Assembly: GCF_000296215.2 (NCBI RefSeq)
Contig: NZ_CP013949.1
Span: 6,689,501 to 6,753,500, forward strand
Reading direction: 5' to 3'
Source of the DNA: Bradyrhizobium sp. CCGE-LA001
Lineage (GTDB): Bacteria; Pseudomonadota; Alphaproteobacteria; Rhizobiales; Xanthobacteraceae
Length of the DNA: 64,000 nt
Below are positions 19,897 through 30,018 of the stretch, piece after piece. The notes under the pieces are model-generated. The model was not told the origin of the DNA, made no database searches, and saw nothing but the letters and a program-made list of their open reading frames with translations. The position numbers were made by a program, and so were the translations under genes. Each line of letters opens with the position of its first letter. Positions within the stretch are counted from its first letter, which is position 1.

Positions 19897-20406
19897 TTAA
19901 GCAAGATCTGCTAACACAAATGGAGCCGAGCACGTCTGCCTCCCGTTGCTATTTGCCCTCGGCCTGCGTGGTTCTGGGCGGAACTGGACGCTATCAACAT
20001 CATCTGGGATTTCCTGTCTCAGCTTCGGCCCTTGATTCAGCCGCCGCCCGAGTGCCGCGACGAAGTTGTCGTAGCGAACTCCTGCCTGTGCCCTTGCCGC
20101 CTTTGCATCCGGTTCGGGTAAAGGCGGTGTCGTCGTGAGCCAGAACCGGACGAACAAGGCCAAGGTCTCCTCCGATATCCCGATGTCGCGTTCGAGCCGT
20201 GCGACGCGGCGATCGACTTGGTCGAGCCGCTTGGCAATAGCGGCTTCCCGCCGCTCGTCGGCGTCCGGCGACAGGAAAGAAGCAATCGCGGCTTCGGGAA
20301 TGAGCGACAGCGACTGCTCGCGCCGGGCAGCGTGGGCCGAGAGCGCCTTCATGACATCAGGGTCGAGGTAGACCGACATCTGGCCTTTCTTCTTTGCCGC
20401 GGTCAT
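19897..20406 (-). CDS. CopG/ribbon-helix-helix protein of a transfer module
   Basis: The protein starts at the ATG after GAGAGGCAGAC and has an RHH-like N-terminus (GQMSVYLDPDVMKALSAHAA, RREQSLSLIPEAAI). A charged coiled-coil segment (KRLDQVDRRVARLERDIGIS) and a conserved FVRFWLTTTPPLPEPD region follow. This is the CopG protein that normally lies between traG and trb genes in rhizobial and sphingomonad elements, probably a DNA-binding accessory of transfer. The last 25 residues are Arg-, Ser- and Cys-rich and look foreign. No trb genes follow, so the module is cut here. Confidence 0.7.
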   Translation of the reverse strand: MTAAKKKGQMSVYLDPDVMKALSAHAARREQSLSLIPEAAIASFLSPDADERREAAIAKRLDQVDRRVARLERDIGISEETLALFVRFWLTTTPPLPEPDAKAARAQAGVRYDNFVAALGRRLNQGPKLRQEIPDDVDSVQFRPEPRRPRANSNGRQTCSAPFVLADLA

Positions 20407-22393
20407 GTCTGCCTCTCAGCCCGAGATCATCGCCGGGACCCAGCGATGCTTGGCGCGCGACGCCCTGCATCATGTCGTTGTGACGCCCGATCCGCGGGGC
20501 ATCTTCCTCGAGCTCGTCGGCAAATTCCGAGGCGAACTCGCTATCTAGGGGTTCTCTCCACTCCACGAGGTCACGAGCCAGTTCCGGCTGCTGCCGGCGG
20601 TCAGCGGTCTTCAGATCCTCTACGTCGGTCTTGTCGTCAGCCGATGCCGGCAGTGCCGTGGGACGCGGCTGCAGTGGCCGTGAGCTCCAGTCGTCCGGCC
20701 GGCTATCGCTGGGTCTGGTCAGCACCGGCGGCGCCAGGATGCGCTCCTGGAACCGTCTGTCCTCGCAATCGCGCGCCTTCCTGGCGCGGATCGGATGGAG
20801 GCCCGACATCATGACGACCTCGTCTGATGGCGGGAGCTGCATCATCTCACCGGGCGTGAGCAGCGGGCGGGCGGTCTCCGACCGCGACACCATGAGGTGA
20901 CCGAGCCAGGGTGCCACCCGGCTGCCGGCATAGTTCTTCATCGCCTTCATCTCGGTCGCCATGCCAACGCGTCGGACCTCGCTTCGCCGTCAGTTCGTCA
21001 TTGGTCGCGAAGCTGACCCGGACGTGACAATTGTCGAGGATCGAGTTGTTGGGCCCATACGCCTTCTCGATCTGGTTCAGCGACTGGGCGATCAGGAAGC
21101 TCTTGATGCCGTAACCCGCCATGAAGGCGAGCGCTGACCCAAAGAAGTCGAGCCGGCCGAGCGCGGGGAATTCGTCGAGCATCAGGAGGAGCCGGCGCCG
21201 GCCCGCCTTGGGCTGGAGATCCTCGGTCAGGCGGCGGCCGATCTGATTGAGGATCAACCGGATCAGCGGCTTGGTGCGGTTGATGTCCGATGGCGGCACG
21301 ACGAGGTAAAGGGTCGTCGCTCGCTCTGCACCAACGAGGTCGGCGATCCGCCAGTCGCAGCGCTTGGTCATCTCGGCAACGACGGGGTCGCGGTAGAGGC
21401 CCAGGAACGACATCGCCGTGCGCAGGACACCGGAGCGCTCGTTGCCGGATTGTTCAATAGCTCCCGCGCGGCGGAGGCGACGACGGGATGGACGCCGGCC
21501 TCGCCGAGATGCGCCGTCCGCATCATCACGGCGAGCGTCGATTCGATCGGCCGCTTGGGGTCGGACAGAAAGGCCGCAACGCCGGCAAGGGTCTTGTCCT
21601 CCTCGGCATAGAGGACGTGGAGGATCGCGCCGACCAGGAGCGCGTGGCTGGTCTTCTCCCAATGGTTCCGCTTCTCGAGGCTGCCCTCGGGGTCGACCAG
21701 GATGTCGGCAATGTTCTGGACATCGCGCACCTCCCACTCGCCGTGCCGAACTTCGAGCAGCGGGTTGTAGGCTGACGGCTTCGCGCTGGTCGGATCGAAC
21801 AGAAGAACGCGGCCGTGCCGCGCGCGAAAACCGACACTAAGCTGCCAATTCTCGCCCTTGATGTCGTGGATGATGGCAGATCCCGACCAGGTCAGCAGCG
21901 ACGGGATGACGAGGCCGACGCCCTTGCCCGATCTCGTGGGAGCGAAGCACAGGACGTGCTCCGGTCCATCATGGCGGAGATAGGCGCGCTCGAACCGGCC
22001 GAGCACCACGCCATCGAGCCGGAGCAGAACGGCCTGCTCGATCTCCTTTGCCTCTGCGCAGCGTGCAGAGCCATAGGTCTCGGCGTTCTTCGCTTCGCGG
22101 GCGCGCCACACCGACTGCCGATCGCGACTGCCGCGGCGATGATGCCGCCGGATGCTGCGATAGTGGCACCCTCGATGAATACGTGCGGCGCATAGGCACT
22201 CGTAGGCATACCACCACCATAAGAAGGCGGGCGGAAGGCAGAATGGACAATTCAACAACTCGAACCAGGGTTGCCCGAGTTGAGATTGGAAGCCGAGCCG
22301 CCAGGCCGTCCATTCGGTCGCGGCCCAGAACGTCAGCAGGACGATCGCCAAAACAGTGATGACCTGACCCCAAAGTATCTTGGTAGCAGACAC
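20407..22393 (-). pseudogene. traG: TraG/VirD4 type IV coupling protein, multiply frameshifted
   Basis: The start at 22393 gives a membrane N-terminus (ILWGQVITVLAIVLLTFWAA). The P-loop FAPTRSGKGVGLVIPSLLTW and HDIKGENWQL follow, then LFDPTSAKPSAYNPLLEVR. Further segments are in other frames: AYAPHVFIEGATIAASGGII (near 22180), LLMLDEFPALGRLDFFGSAL (Walker B region, near 21190), AYGPNNSILDNCHVRVSFAT (near 21030) and ATEMKAMKNYAGSRVAPWLG with LTPGEMMQLPPSDEVV (near 20920). At least four frame changes are needed to read it as one protein of about 660 residues. TraG couples the relaxosome to the mating pore. This copy is dead unless the sequence is wrong. Confidence 0.85.
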
Positions 22394-22435
22394 GGCGGCC
22401 GCCCTTTCCTTAAAATCAGCGATCCGAGCAATGGC

Positions 22436-24088
22436 TTACAGGCCGAGCCCCCGGCTGCGACCAAAACCCCAATAAACGCCACCGTCGCCTCGAGCGACTC
22501 CGGAGACGTGGTGACCGAGCTGCTTCTCAAGGGAGGGCGTCCACGGCACGAGCTGGAAGCCGAGACCATCGTCGATCATCGCGAAGCGACCCGAGGCGAG
22601 AGCGAAGCGCTGGCGATAGGTCCCCGTGACATATTCGCCAGCCGCCGATGGGTTGAACGGCCGGCCCATGTCGGCGGCGAGCTGGCGACCGAGAGCCTCT
22701 AACTCCCGGCGACGCAGCGTGCCGATCAGGTTCTTCGCGAACACCACTCCACGCGCCTGGCGCTCGGCAAGACCCTGCTCGACGAGCTGCTCAGCGCGCC
22801 GTTCCATGGCCTGCCGAACCTCGGCGCCGAAGCCGGCCTGGCCAAGTGCCGCCGGATCGCGCGCGACCGCCTGCCGGTCGAGCCACGTCGCACCGCTTGT
22901 CGTCACCTGCGCTTCAATCGACAGATCCGAGAGAACGGCGAGCGCCACGCGACGCTGCCTGCGCGCGTGGTCGAATTTGCGGAGCTCGACGATCGATCCT
23001 GCTGCACTGTCACCGGCGGCCTCGAGATCGGGTAGCCTGATGTGTGGTGGGTGCGGCCGCATAGGCGCTTCCCTTGGGTTCGTCGTCGAGACCGCGATCG
23101 ACGAGGCATCCGATGACAGGGACGTCGAGGCTTTGGCCTGATAGCACTTAGCTCGCGGCCCCTCGCTCGATGCCGCGCTCGGTCAGGCTGCGGTGGATGC
23201 GCTTGATGATGTCGCCGCGATCGCCGAGCTCGCGCAGCGTCGTCTCGGCGCTCTCGCCTATCATCCATTGGCCTGGCCCGACTTGATGGGCGAGGCCAAG
23301 GCTCTCCAAACGCCGCACCGGCCGGCCTTACGCATGGAACTGATCGGGCTGCTGCGCCGGATCGGGCGCAAGGTCGATGACACCGTGCCGTCCTGCGTCG
23401 CGGACGAGCTGGCGATCGAGCTGCGTCTAGCGTTCGGCTTCGACCTGGTGCTCGAGCGAGCGGCGGATGTCGAAATCGGAGCGCAGTCCCAGTTCCTGAG
23501 TGACCAGGTCCTGCGCACGTGCGCGCATCCCCTCCTTGAGGTAGGCGCGGGATATGACAAGGTCATGGCCGTCCGCGGCGATGCCGCGCACGAGAATATG
23601 GACGCGGGTGCCGGGTGTTCCAGTGATCGACGGCGACCCAGTCGAGCTTCGTGCCGAGGTCCACTTCCATCTGGCTGACCAGCTCGCGGCTAAAGCCTTT
23701 GAGATCGGTCATATCGGCTGCGTCCTCCGGCGAGACGATGAAGCGGAAATGGTGCCGATCGCCCTCGCAGCGCTCGGCGAAGGCCTTGGGATCGGTATCC
23801 TCTCGCTCGTGGCCGAACAGATGGCCCCTCTCCCCGTCCCGGATGACGCCCTCGCGCCGGAGATAGCCGAGGTGCGCGGCCGGTGAGCAGTCGGTTCGCC
23901 CGTTTACTGGCGACCCGGCCGCGGCCGAAGCGCGAGTGACGATGGCTGGTGAGGCGGCCGGCTCGCGACACGCCGCCGCCAGCGCGCTGCGCGGCCGCGA
24001 GCGCCTGAGCGATGAATGGCTCGGCCCGCTGGCTCCTAGAGGAGCGGATGCGGCCGGGCCGAGCCTGAAACTCCTTCTCCTCAGCCAT
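22436..24088 (-). pseudogene. DUF3363 relaxase/mobilisation nuclease, multiply frameshifted
   Basis: The start at 24088 gives MAEEKEFQARPGRIRSSRSQ, the usual beginning of this relaxase family, followed by RFGRGRVA and AAHLGYLRREGVIRDGERGH. The catalytic-domain segment FAERCEGDRHHFRFIVSPED and the metal-His region VAVDHWNT lie near 23640-23760, with VHILVRGIAADGHDLV in a shifted frame. Near 23080 comes DVPVIGCLVDRGLDDEPKGS. The C-terminal DUF3363 part (GGVYWGFGRSRGLGL) ends at 22436. Several frame changes break it. Its place next to traG and the recombinase is the standard order of an integrative mobile element. Confidence 0.8.
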
Positions 24089-24232
24089 GGTCAGCCTCGG
24101 CAATGTGCGAAATGCACCGATTCTCGCCTTATCAATCTGGTGCGATTGCTCGCCGGGCAAGCCGCGCGGGATTTCGTCCAGGCCGAAACCGACAACCGGA
24201 AGCATGACCGTCTCCCGGACTAAGGAGGCGTC

Positions 24233-25860
24233 ATGAAGATCGCGCTTTACGCCCGCTACTCGTCCGATAATCAGCGTGACGCATCGATCGAAGATCAGTT
24301 GCGGCTCTGCCGCCTGCACGCGGAGAAGCAAGGTTGGACGGCGGTCGATTATTACACGGACCGGGTGGCCTCCGGTGCATCGCTGCTTCGCCCCGGGATC
24401 CAGGAACTGATCAGCGACGCCATGCGCGGAAAGTTTGCGATTGTGCTTGCCGAGGCGATGGACCGCCTCAGCCGCGATCAGGAGGACAGTGCCGGGCTCT
24501 TCAAGCGCATGGCCTTCGCCGGCGTACGGATAGTCACCCTCTCGGGGGGAGACGTCACGCATCTGCACGTCGGGCTGAAGGGCACGATGAACGCCTTGTT
24601 CCTGAAGGCCCTCGCTGACAAGACACGGCGAGGTCTGCGCGGCCGCGTCGCGGACGGCAAGTCGGGCGGCGGGCTATGCTTCGGTTATGACGTCGTCAAG
24701 CAATTCGCCGCCAATGGCGAGCCGATCCGAGGTGACCGCACTATCAACGAGGTCGAAGCGACGGTCGTTCGCCGGATCTTCGCAGACTACCTCGCCGGCA
24801 AGTTCCTCGCGCGCAATCGCTTTCGAGCTGAACCGCGAAGGTGTGCCTGGACCGCAAGGCGCTGAATGGGGACCATCGACCATTCACGGCAACCCAAAGC
24901 GCGGCGTTGGCATCCTCAACAACGAGCTCTATGTGGGTCGCCTCGTGTGGAATCGGCTCCGCTACGACCCTGATACCGGACAGCGCTTTCTCGTCTGAAT
25001 CCTGAATCCGAATGGGTGATCCAAGAAGTCCCCGAGCTGCGCATTGTCGATCAGGAAATGTGGGATGCGGTCAGGCGCGTCAGCAGACGCTAGCCTACGA
25101 GCCTTCAGCGCTTGGCGAGAACAGGCTTAATGAGCGCCATCGGCCCAAATACCTCCTCGCCGGCCTCGTGAAGTGCGGATGCTGCGGCGGCGGGTACACG
25201 ATGATTTTCGAAGGACCTGCTCGGCTGCGCAACGGCTCGCAATAAGGGAACGTGCAACAATCGTTTGAACATCCGGCACGATGCGCTGGAGACCTCCGTG
25301 TTGAGCGGCCTTCGCACGCACCTGATGGAACCAGAGCTGTTCAAAGAGTTCTGCGATGAGTTGCACCAGTTTACCCGCGAGGTGAACCGGCTGCGGATTG
25401 ACCGAGGAGCGGATCTTGCGGCGATGAGGAACGAGCTTCCGCGCATTGAACGTGAACTTGGAAAGCTGGTGGCCGCCATCAAGGCTGAAGGTCCGATCGA
25501 GGCCATTGTCGAGGACACGACGCGGCTCGAGGCCAGAAAGGTGGAGGTACGAGAGAAGCTCGCGAACGCAGAAGAACCGCCGCCTCTCCTACATCCCAAC
25601 ATGGCGGAATCGGCAGCGCGTGGCCGCGCTGTACGAAAGCCTGCAAAGCGACGACGCCAAAGGGGAGGCAGCGGAGGTTTTCCGTACCCTCGTCGATCAG
25701 GTGACGCTGATGCCCGAGGCGGAGGAACTCGCGATCGTGCTGCGCGGCGACCTAGCCGCGATCCTCCCGGTTTGCGGCAGGCAAAAAGAACCCCGACGTC
25801 CTTTCGGAAGCAGGGGCTCTGAACGGCTTGCATCGCAAGCGTCGGTGGTTGCGGGGATAG
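24233..25860 (+). pseudogene. large serine recombinase, multiply frameshifted
   Basis: The intact N-terminal resolvase domain has the catalytic serine in YARYSSDNQRDASIEDQLRL and the arginine motif EAMDRLSRDQEDS. The recombinase domain follows, with breaks at about 24820 (YLAGK to SRAIAFELNREGVPGPQGAE), near 24990 and near 25080. The zinc ribbon (LAGLVKCGCCGGGY, then GTCNN in another frame) and a coiled coil (IERELGKLVAAIKAEGPIEA) come next. The last piece, YESLQSDDAKGEAAEVFRTL, ends in a frame overlapping the tRNA fragment. The type integrates elements at tRNA genes. It cannot be functional as read. Confidence 0.85.
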
Positions 25861-25883
25861 GATTTGAACCTATGACATTCAGG
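25846..25883 (-). other. 3' fragment of initiator tRNA (probable attachment-site remnant)
   Basis: On the minus strand the sequence is the 3' part of a formyl-methionine tRNA: end of the anticodon stem, variable loop, T arm with GGTTCAAATCC, acceptor strand CCCCGCA and an encoded CCA ending at 25846. The 5' half with the CAT anticodon is missing, since after TCAGG the plus strand no longer matches. Such 38-base 3' identities mark att sites of elements inserted in tRNA genes. The overlap with the recombinase 3' end fits. One or two T-arm substitutions relative to a normal copy are visible. Confidence 0.7.
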
Positions 25884-26018
25884 AAAGTAGAGGTTCGCTT
25901 CAGCAGTCGATGCGGTCGCCCCTACTGGCTTGCAGGCCTCCAACCAGACTGATCTCCAATCAACTAGTCCTGCGGTGGCTGGGCCTTTTCATATCGAATC
26001 CCCTAAAAATCTGATCCT

Positions 26019-26291
26019 TCAATCCATATTGGTTTCCTGTGAGCTCGCCGCCCCACCCGGCGCTGCCGGATTATCACGGCGAGAGCCTTTCTGGGGCGAC
26101 ATCGGCGGGGCGCTGATCAGCGCCGTCTGACCGATTTGCTTTAGGACCTCAACGGACGTCTCTCCTCGTGACGCGGCTTCAAGGATTCTCGAAGCTACGT
26201 GTGTTCGGGTGCTAGTCTCGCGAGCTGAAACTTCTTTACAGACGTCATTCAGAACTGCACGCAAGAGAGCGGTCGTTTCGGAGTCGAACAT
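26019..26291 (-). CDS. small conserved rhizobial protein
   Basis: From the ATG at 26291 the product begins MFDSETTALLRAVLNDVCKE and continues with RTHVASRILEAASRGETSVE. I recognise this as a very common small protein of Bradyrhizobium-type genomes without known function. The family usually ends soon after 'L...G..AL', so the last 25 residues (rich in Ser, Pro and Gly) look like read-through beyond a lost stop. Confidence 0.6.
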   Translation of the reverse strand: MFDSETTALLRAVLNDVCKEVSARETSTRTHVASRILEAASRGETSVEVLKQIGQTALISAPPMSPQKGSRRDNPAAPGGAASSQETNMD

Positions 26292-26501
26292 GAGAAGTAC
26301 CAACGATCTGGAGCCTGTGGCGCCTTGATGCGGACCGATCTGAGCTTCAGTGAAGCAACTTCGCGAATGTCGGGAAACAACAGACCAAGGCGTACGCATT
26401 AGCTACTCCGCCTTCATTGCCCGCACGAATGTCTCGTTGAAGCCATCTTCCGAGGCTCAGATCGTTTCCTTCTATACTGATAGAGCAACTCAGGGATCGA
26501 A

Positions 26502-27404
26502 CTAGGCAGCCTTGGCCGCCTGCGACTTTGACTTGGAGCGCGCCACGAAGCGAGGACCAGCGATGCTGAGCGGCACATCGCCATCGATAGCGCTATATCT
26601 CTCCATCCGATCTAGGTCGCTGGATTCCCTCGTAGAATAGCACTGCGTCGCGCGATTATCCCAGATTACAACGTCGCCCGACCTCCAGCTCCATCGTACG
26701 GTATTCTCGGGCGAGGTGAGGTAAGATCGAAAGCGATCAAGCAGCTTCTGGCTCGCGTACTTTTCTAGGCCGACGAAGTTCCTCACGGAATCTCCGAGTA
26801 CGAGCAAGCGCTCGCCCGTTTCGGGATGGACGCGGACAACCGGGCGGGCGTCCTCGCAGATGGTTCCGATGAAGATATCATCAAATTGCTTTTGATCCAT
26901 CTCGCCGGAGTGCCTGTTCACGGAACAATCATGGGCGCTGCAGTATACCGCCCAGAGATTGTCGGCCAGCATCCGCAGCGGCTCCGGAAGATCAAGATAG
27001 GCGGCCGCAGTGCTTGACCAAAGCGTGTCACGGTCATCAGGTGGGATCACCACGCCGCGAAGCACCGAAATCTTCGGACATGCGTCACCGAATCGATCAT
27101 CCGTGTGCATCTGGTCATCACGACCGCTGCGACGATCCGGCGCATTTCCCAGGACCGATCCCTGGGTCTTAGGAGTTGTCAGCGAACCGAGCCTGAGCGC
27201 AAAGCGCTGCTGTTCGAAATCATCGAGATGCCCCTGATCACGGAAGAAGATGACCTTGTGCTCGAGGAGTAGCTGGCCGAGGGCCCCGATGACCTCGTCG
27301 GACAATTCGTCCGAAAGTCTTACGTTCTTGATCTCGGCACCCAGCCGGGTCGCGGATTTGACGATATCCGCTCGCGGGATGATCTTATCCGTCATGTTGC
27401 TCAT
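26502..27404 (-). CDS. TauD/TfdA-like dioxygenase with altered iron ligand
   Basis: I take the ATG at 27404 (300 residues) because GGAAGAG lies upstream; 27437 is also possible. The fold is that of Fe(II)/2-oxoglutarate taurine-type dioxygenases: LLEHKVIFFRDQG, the HxD pair in MHTDDRF (His100, Asp102) and a WDNRATQ motif followed by CY. In TauD the third iron ligand is the His of TQHY. Here position 255 is Cys (TGC codon), two base changes from His. The 2-oxoglutarate arginine region (DRMERYSAIDGD) is kept. It may be inactive, or Cys may serve as ligand. It stands alone on the minus strand. Confidence 0.8.
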   Translation of the reverse strand: MSNMTDKIIPRADIVKSATRLGAEIKNVRLSDELSDEVIGALGQLLLEHKVIFFRDQGHLDDFEQQRFALRLGSLTTPKTQGSVLGNAPDRRSGRDDQMHTDDRFGDACPKISVLRGVVIPPDDRDTLWSSTAAAYLDLPEPLRMLADNLWAVYCSAHDCSVNRHSGEMDQKQFDDIFIGTICEDARPVVRVHPETGERLLVLGDSVRNFVGLEKYASQKLLDRFRSYLTSPENTVRWSWRSGDVVIWDNRATQCYSTRESSDLDRMERYSAIDGDVPLSIAGPRFVARSKSKSQAAKAA

Positions 27405-27437
27405 GCTCACTCTTCCATTATCGTGATGCGTAAACAA

Positions 27438-28800
27438 AGCTGCGTGATAACTTGGTCGCAGGACTAACGACAGAAGCCAACGACGTCGGCCTGGTGATGC
27501 GCCCTACTCGGCCGCAATGTGCTGCAGCAGCCGCCACCAAAAGCGAAGCCATAGTCGTCGGCTACGGAGCACGACCACCGAGTGACCTGCTCAGTCGCGC
27601 ATATCCACACTCCTGCATCAGCTCTGATCAGACGACGTAGTCGACGGGCAACGGTGCCGGGATCGACGTGCAACATGATCAATCACCTCGCTCTTACATC
27701 GCAATCATACGGTCAATCGATGTCCAGTCCATGAAACGAAAGCGGCATTCTTTTCGCCGATGAGAAATGTTTGTTTTGCCGGCGAGCCAAGCTTGAAGAT
27801 ATTTTTAGGAAGGTAACTCCTCGCGCGTCCGCAACAGGTACAATCGAGGTTGTAAGAAAGAAACGGATGTCTCGCGGCCCAAATGAATCGGCGCAAACGC
27901 ATTATTACTCTACCCTACGTTATAGTATCTAAATAGACAATTTAAACGTTAGCGGTAAATTTGCTCGTCAATCAACTGTTCGATTTGTGCTCTAGCTTCA
28001 TCCGCCTGTCATATATGGAGCAGGTGTGCATTCGCGGAGCCATGTGATAAGCAATTCCCGCTCCGGTTTAACAACGGGCTATATCACTCGTTTTGCGGGA
28101 TATGCCTTCAAAAGAGCGCTGCAACGAAAACTGGAGGTCTGTATCGTTAGCCAGGACATCAACATCGCCGCCAAACCGAGAGGATTGGATTACGAATGGC
28201 GACTGGGCGAGCATCCGCTCACGCTGAATGTCACGATACGGTGAGCGCCGCGACAATCCGGAAAGCTGAGAGTGGGCTATCACCGCCAGCACCCAACAAC
28301 GACAGTGCGGGCCCGGAGGGACTCATGCCGCCCGCAATTCCACTCGGGTTCGCATTGACCGTCCAACGATCGCCCTTCTGCCGATGCCGATCTCGGTAGA
28401 CTAGCGATATCCCGCTAGGCAGCGGTGATCACCGTATCGTCGATGGGAAGCGCCTTAGCCAGTCAGGGACAGAGGAATTGCTGAAAGCACTGTTGGCAGG
28501 AAATAATGTCCAGACACGATACCTGGATAGTGCCTATCAATATGAGACGATACACTTTTAACGTTTCGCGTACTTTACGCGCAAGTGGCTGATCTTTTCA
28601 AAAGCTGCGTTTTGGGAGGCGAGAAGCCGGAGGTTGCGGGGCAACCTGAGCGTACAACGTAGAGAAATCCAGGCTGCGAACTCATCAAGGCGCAGCCATC
28701 GCCTGATTGATCGAAAGATGCAAAGCATCTCTTGTCCAGGTCAGCGTTGACCGTTTGCGACAAATCATGAGCCGCTTAGAACAATTGCCTATTCGAGAGC
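27438..28800. other. long region without a recognised gene
   Basis: Only short frames occur here. The part from about 27690 to 28020 is clearly richer in A and T than its surroundings (for example TTATAGTATCTAAATAGACAA near 27920). A minus-strand frame near 27460-27680 contains VARRLRRLIRADAGVWICAT, faintly like the end of a polysaccharide deacetylase, but nothing else of such a gene is visible. It may be the scar of an earlier insertion. Confidence 0.4.
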
Positions 28801-29832
28801 TCAATGCATGTTCTGAAGCTGGTAAAGGTAAGCCATCGGGTGTTTCTCCATGATCGCTCGTCGGGCCGCCGCGTACTTGTTGTGCGAACTGAGAATTCCG
28901 CCGACGGTAACGGGCGCGCCTATGGCCGTGAAAGCGGCCGGAATTTCCAAAGGTAACCCGTGCGTGGCGCCCCAAATGGTGCCCGCGGCGGCGAGTGCGC
29001 TCACTACGATTTCTTTGGAATAGGCGACCCCCCTTTTCTCTGAGCCAAGCTCTTCTTCGAGACGCCGCAGATCGTCCGCCATGTCCGTCTCGAAGGTTCG
29101 ATCTAATTCCGCCCAGTCTGCTGGGCGCGTCAGCCTTTGCAACGCATTCACATGGTCCTCGATACGGCGGAGGTATGTGTGACGAAGCTTGCGCAGCGTG
29201 TGTCCGCCCGACTCCTTTTCTTCCCGCTCCCTGAACTTAATAAGCGAGTCCAACGGTAAGCTCGTGGCTTCAATCAGCTTCAATGTTAGCGGTACGATAC
29301 GTTCATAAGGGGACACGGCATCTTGTTTGGAGGTATCTACCAACAAGTTCGTAATCGTCGCATAGGCCATTCCCCGATCGGTTATGCGAGCGCGGGTCTC
29401 GCCAGCACAACAATCCGCCAGGATCGACATGACAGAGAGACCGGCAGTCGTGGTCAGCGGATAGTCGGCGTTCGGCAAAGGCGCGCCAGCCAATTGCAAT
29501 TCCTCCAGAATTTTCCACGTAGTATTCAAAAATTTCTGCGGATAAATTTCGTAGCTGCCGTGCGTGACGTCCGGGCGATAGTAAAAAACGTCTGGCAACG
29601 TGCGCGTAGCAAGATCCTCGACCAAATCATGCGTTTCTTGTTTCTCTTTTTCGGTCGGATAGTGTTGTACGCCCATGAGTTCGATGGCTCTCGCAACGGT
29701 GGCGTCCGCATAATGTGGTACGTACTCGGGATATGGGACGATGAATTCAATTCTATCCCAGAGCAGCAGGCTCGTCTTGAGTAAATGTTGGCTTCGGATC
29801 TCAGTATGGGGAAAATACAACGCGGTGCGCAT
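28801..29832 (-). CDS. hypothetical protein, DUF6236-like
   Basis: I choose the ATG at 29832 (343 residues), giving MRTALYFPHTEIRSQHLLKT and LLLWDRIEFIVPYPEYVPH. An N-terminus of the form 'alYFPh....d..l.k.all.wD.i..ivP' is the signature I associate with DUF6236 proteins. A helical middle (TLRKLRHTYLRRIEDHVNAL) and a hydrophobic Gly/Ala segment near the C-terminus (SALAAAGTIWGATHGLPLEI, FTAIGAPVTVGGIL), possibly membrane-associated, follow. The function is unknown, and no operon partner is obvious. Confidence 0.6.
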   Translation of the reverse strand: MRTALYFPHTEIRSQHLLKTSLLLWDRIEFIVPYPEYVPHYADATVARAIELMGVQHYPTEKEKQETHDLVEDLATRTLPDVFYYRPDVTHGSYEIYPQKFLNTTWKILEELQLAGAPLPNADYPLTTTAGLSVMSILADCCAGETRARITDRGMAYATITNLLVDTSKQDAVSPYERIVPLTLKLIEATSLPLDSLIKFREREEKESGGHTLRKLRHTYLRRIEDHVNALQRLTRPADWAELDRTFETDMADDLRRLEEELGSEKRGVAYSKEIVVSALAAAGTIWGATHGLPLEIPAAFTAIGAPVTVGGILSSHNKYAAARRAIMEKHPMAYLYQLQNMH

Positions 29833-30018
29833 TAGCGTCCTCCTCATGAGCTGATTCGATACAATTGATCGTCTGAACGACGGACTGTACCCCCCGTGAC
29901 CTGCCACTCAACTTTCATCCAGCAGCCGTTAGAGTCTCTGGCGCGCCCGCTCGTCTCTGCCAGCCTTATTCGGCGTCTCGGCCGAAGAACGGAGAACCTC
30001 CTTGTCGAAGATCCGTGC

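Noticed and set aside
25846..25883. A functional tRNA gene
   Set aside because: Only the 3' half is present; the D arm and the CAT anticodon are missing.
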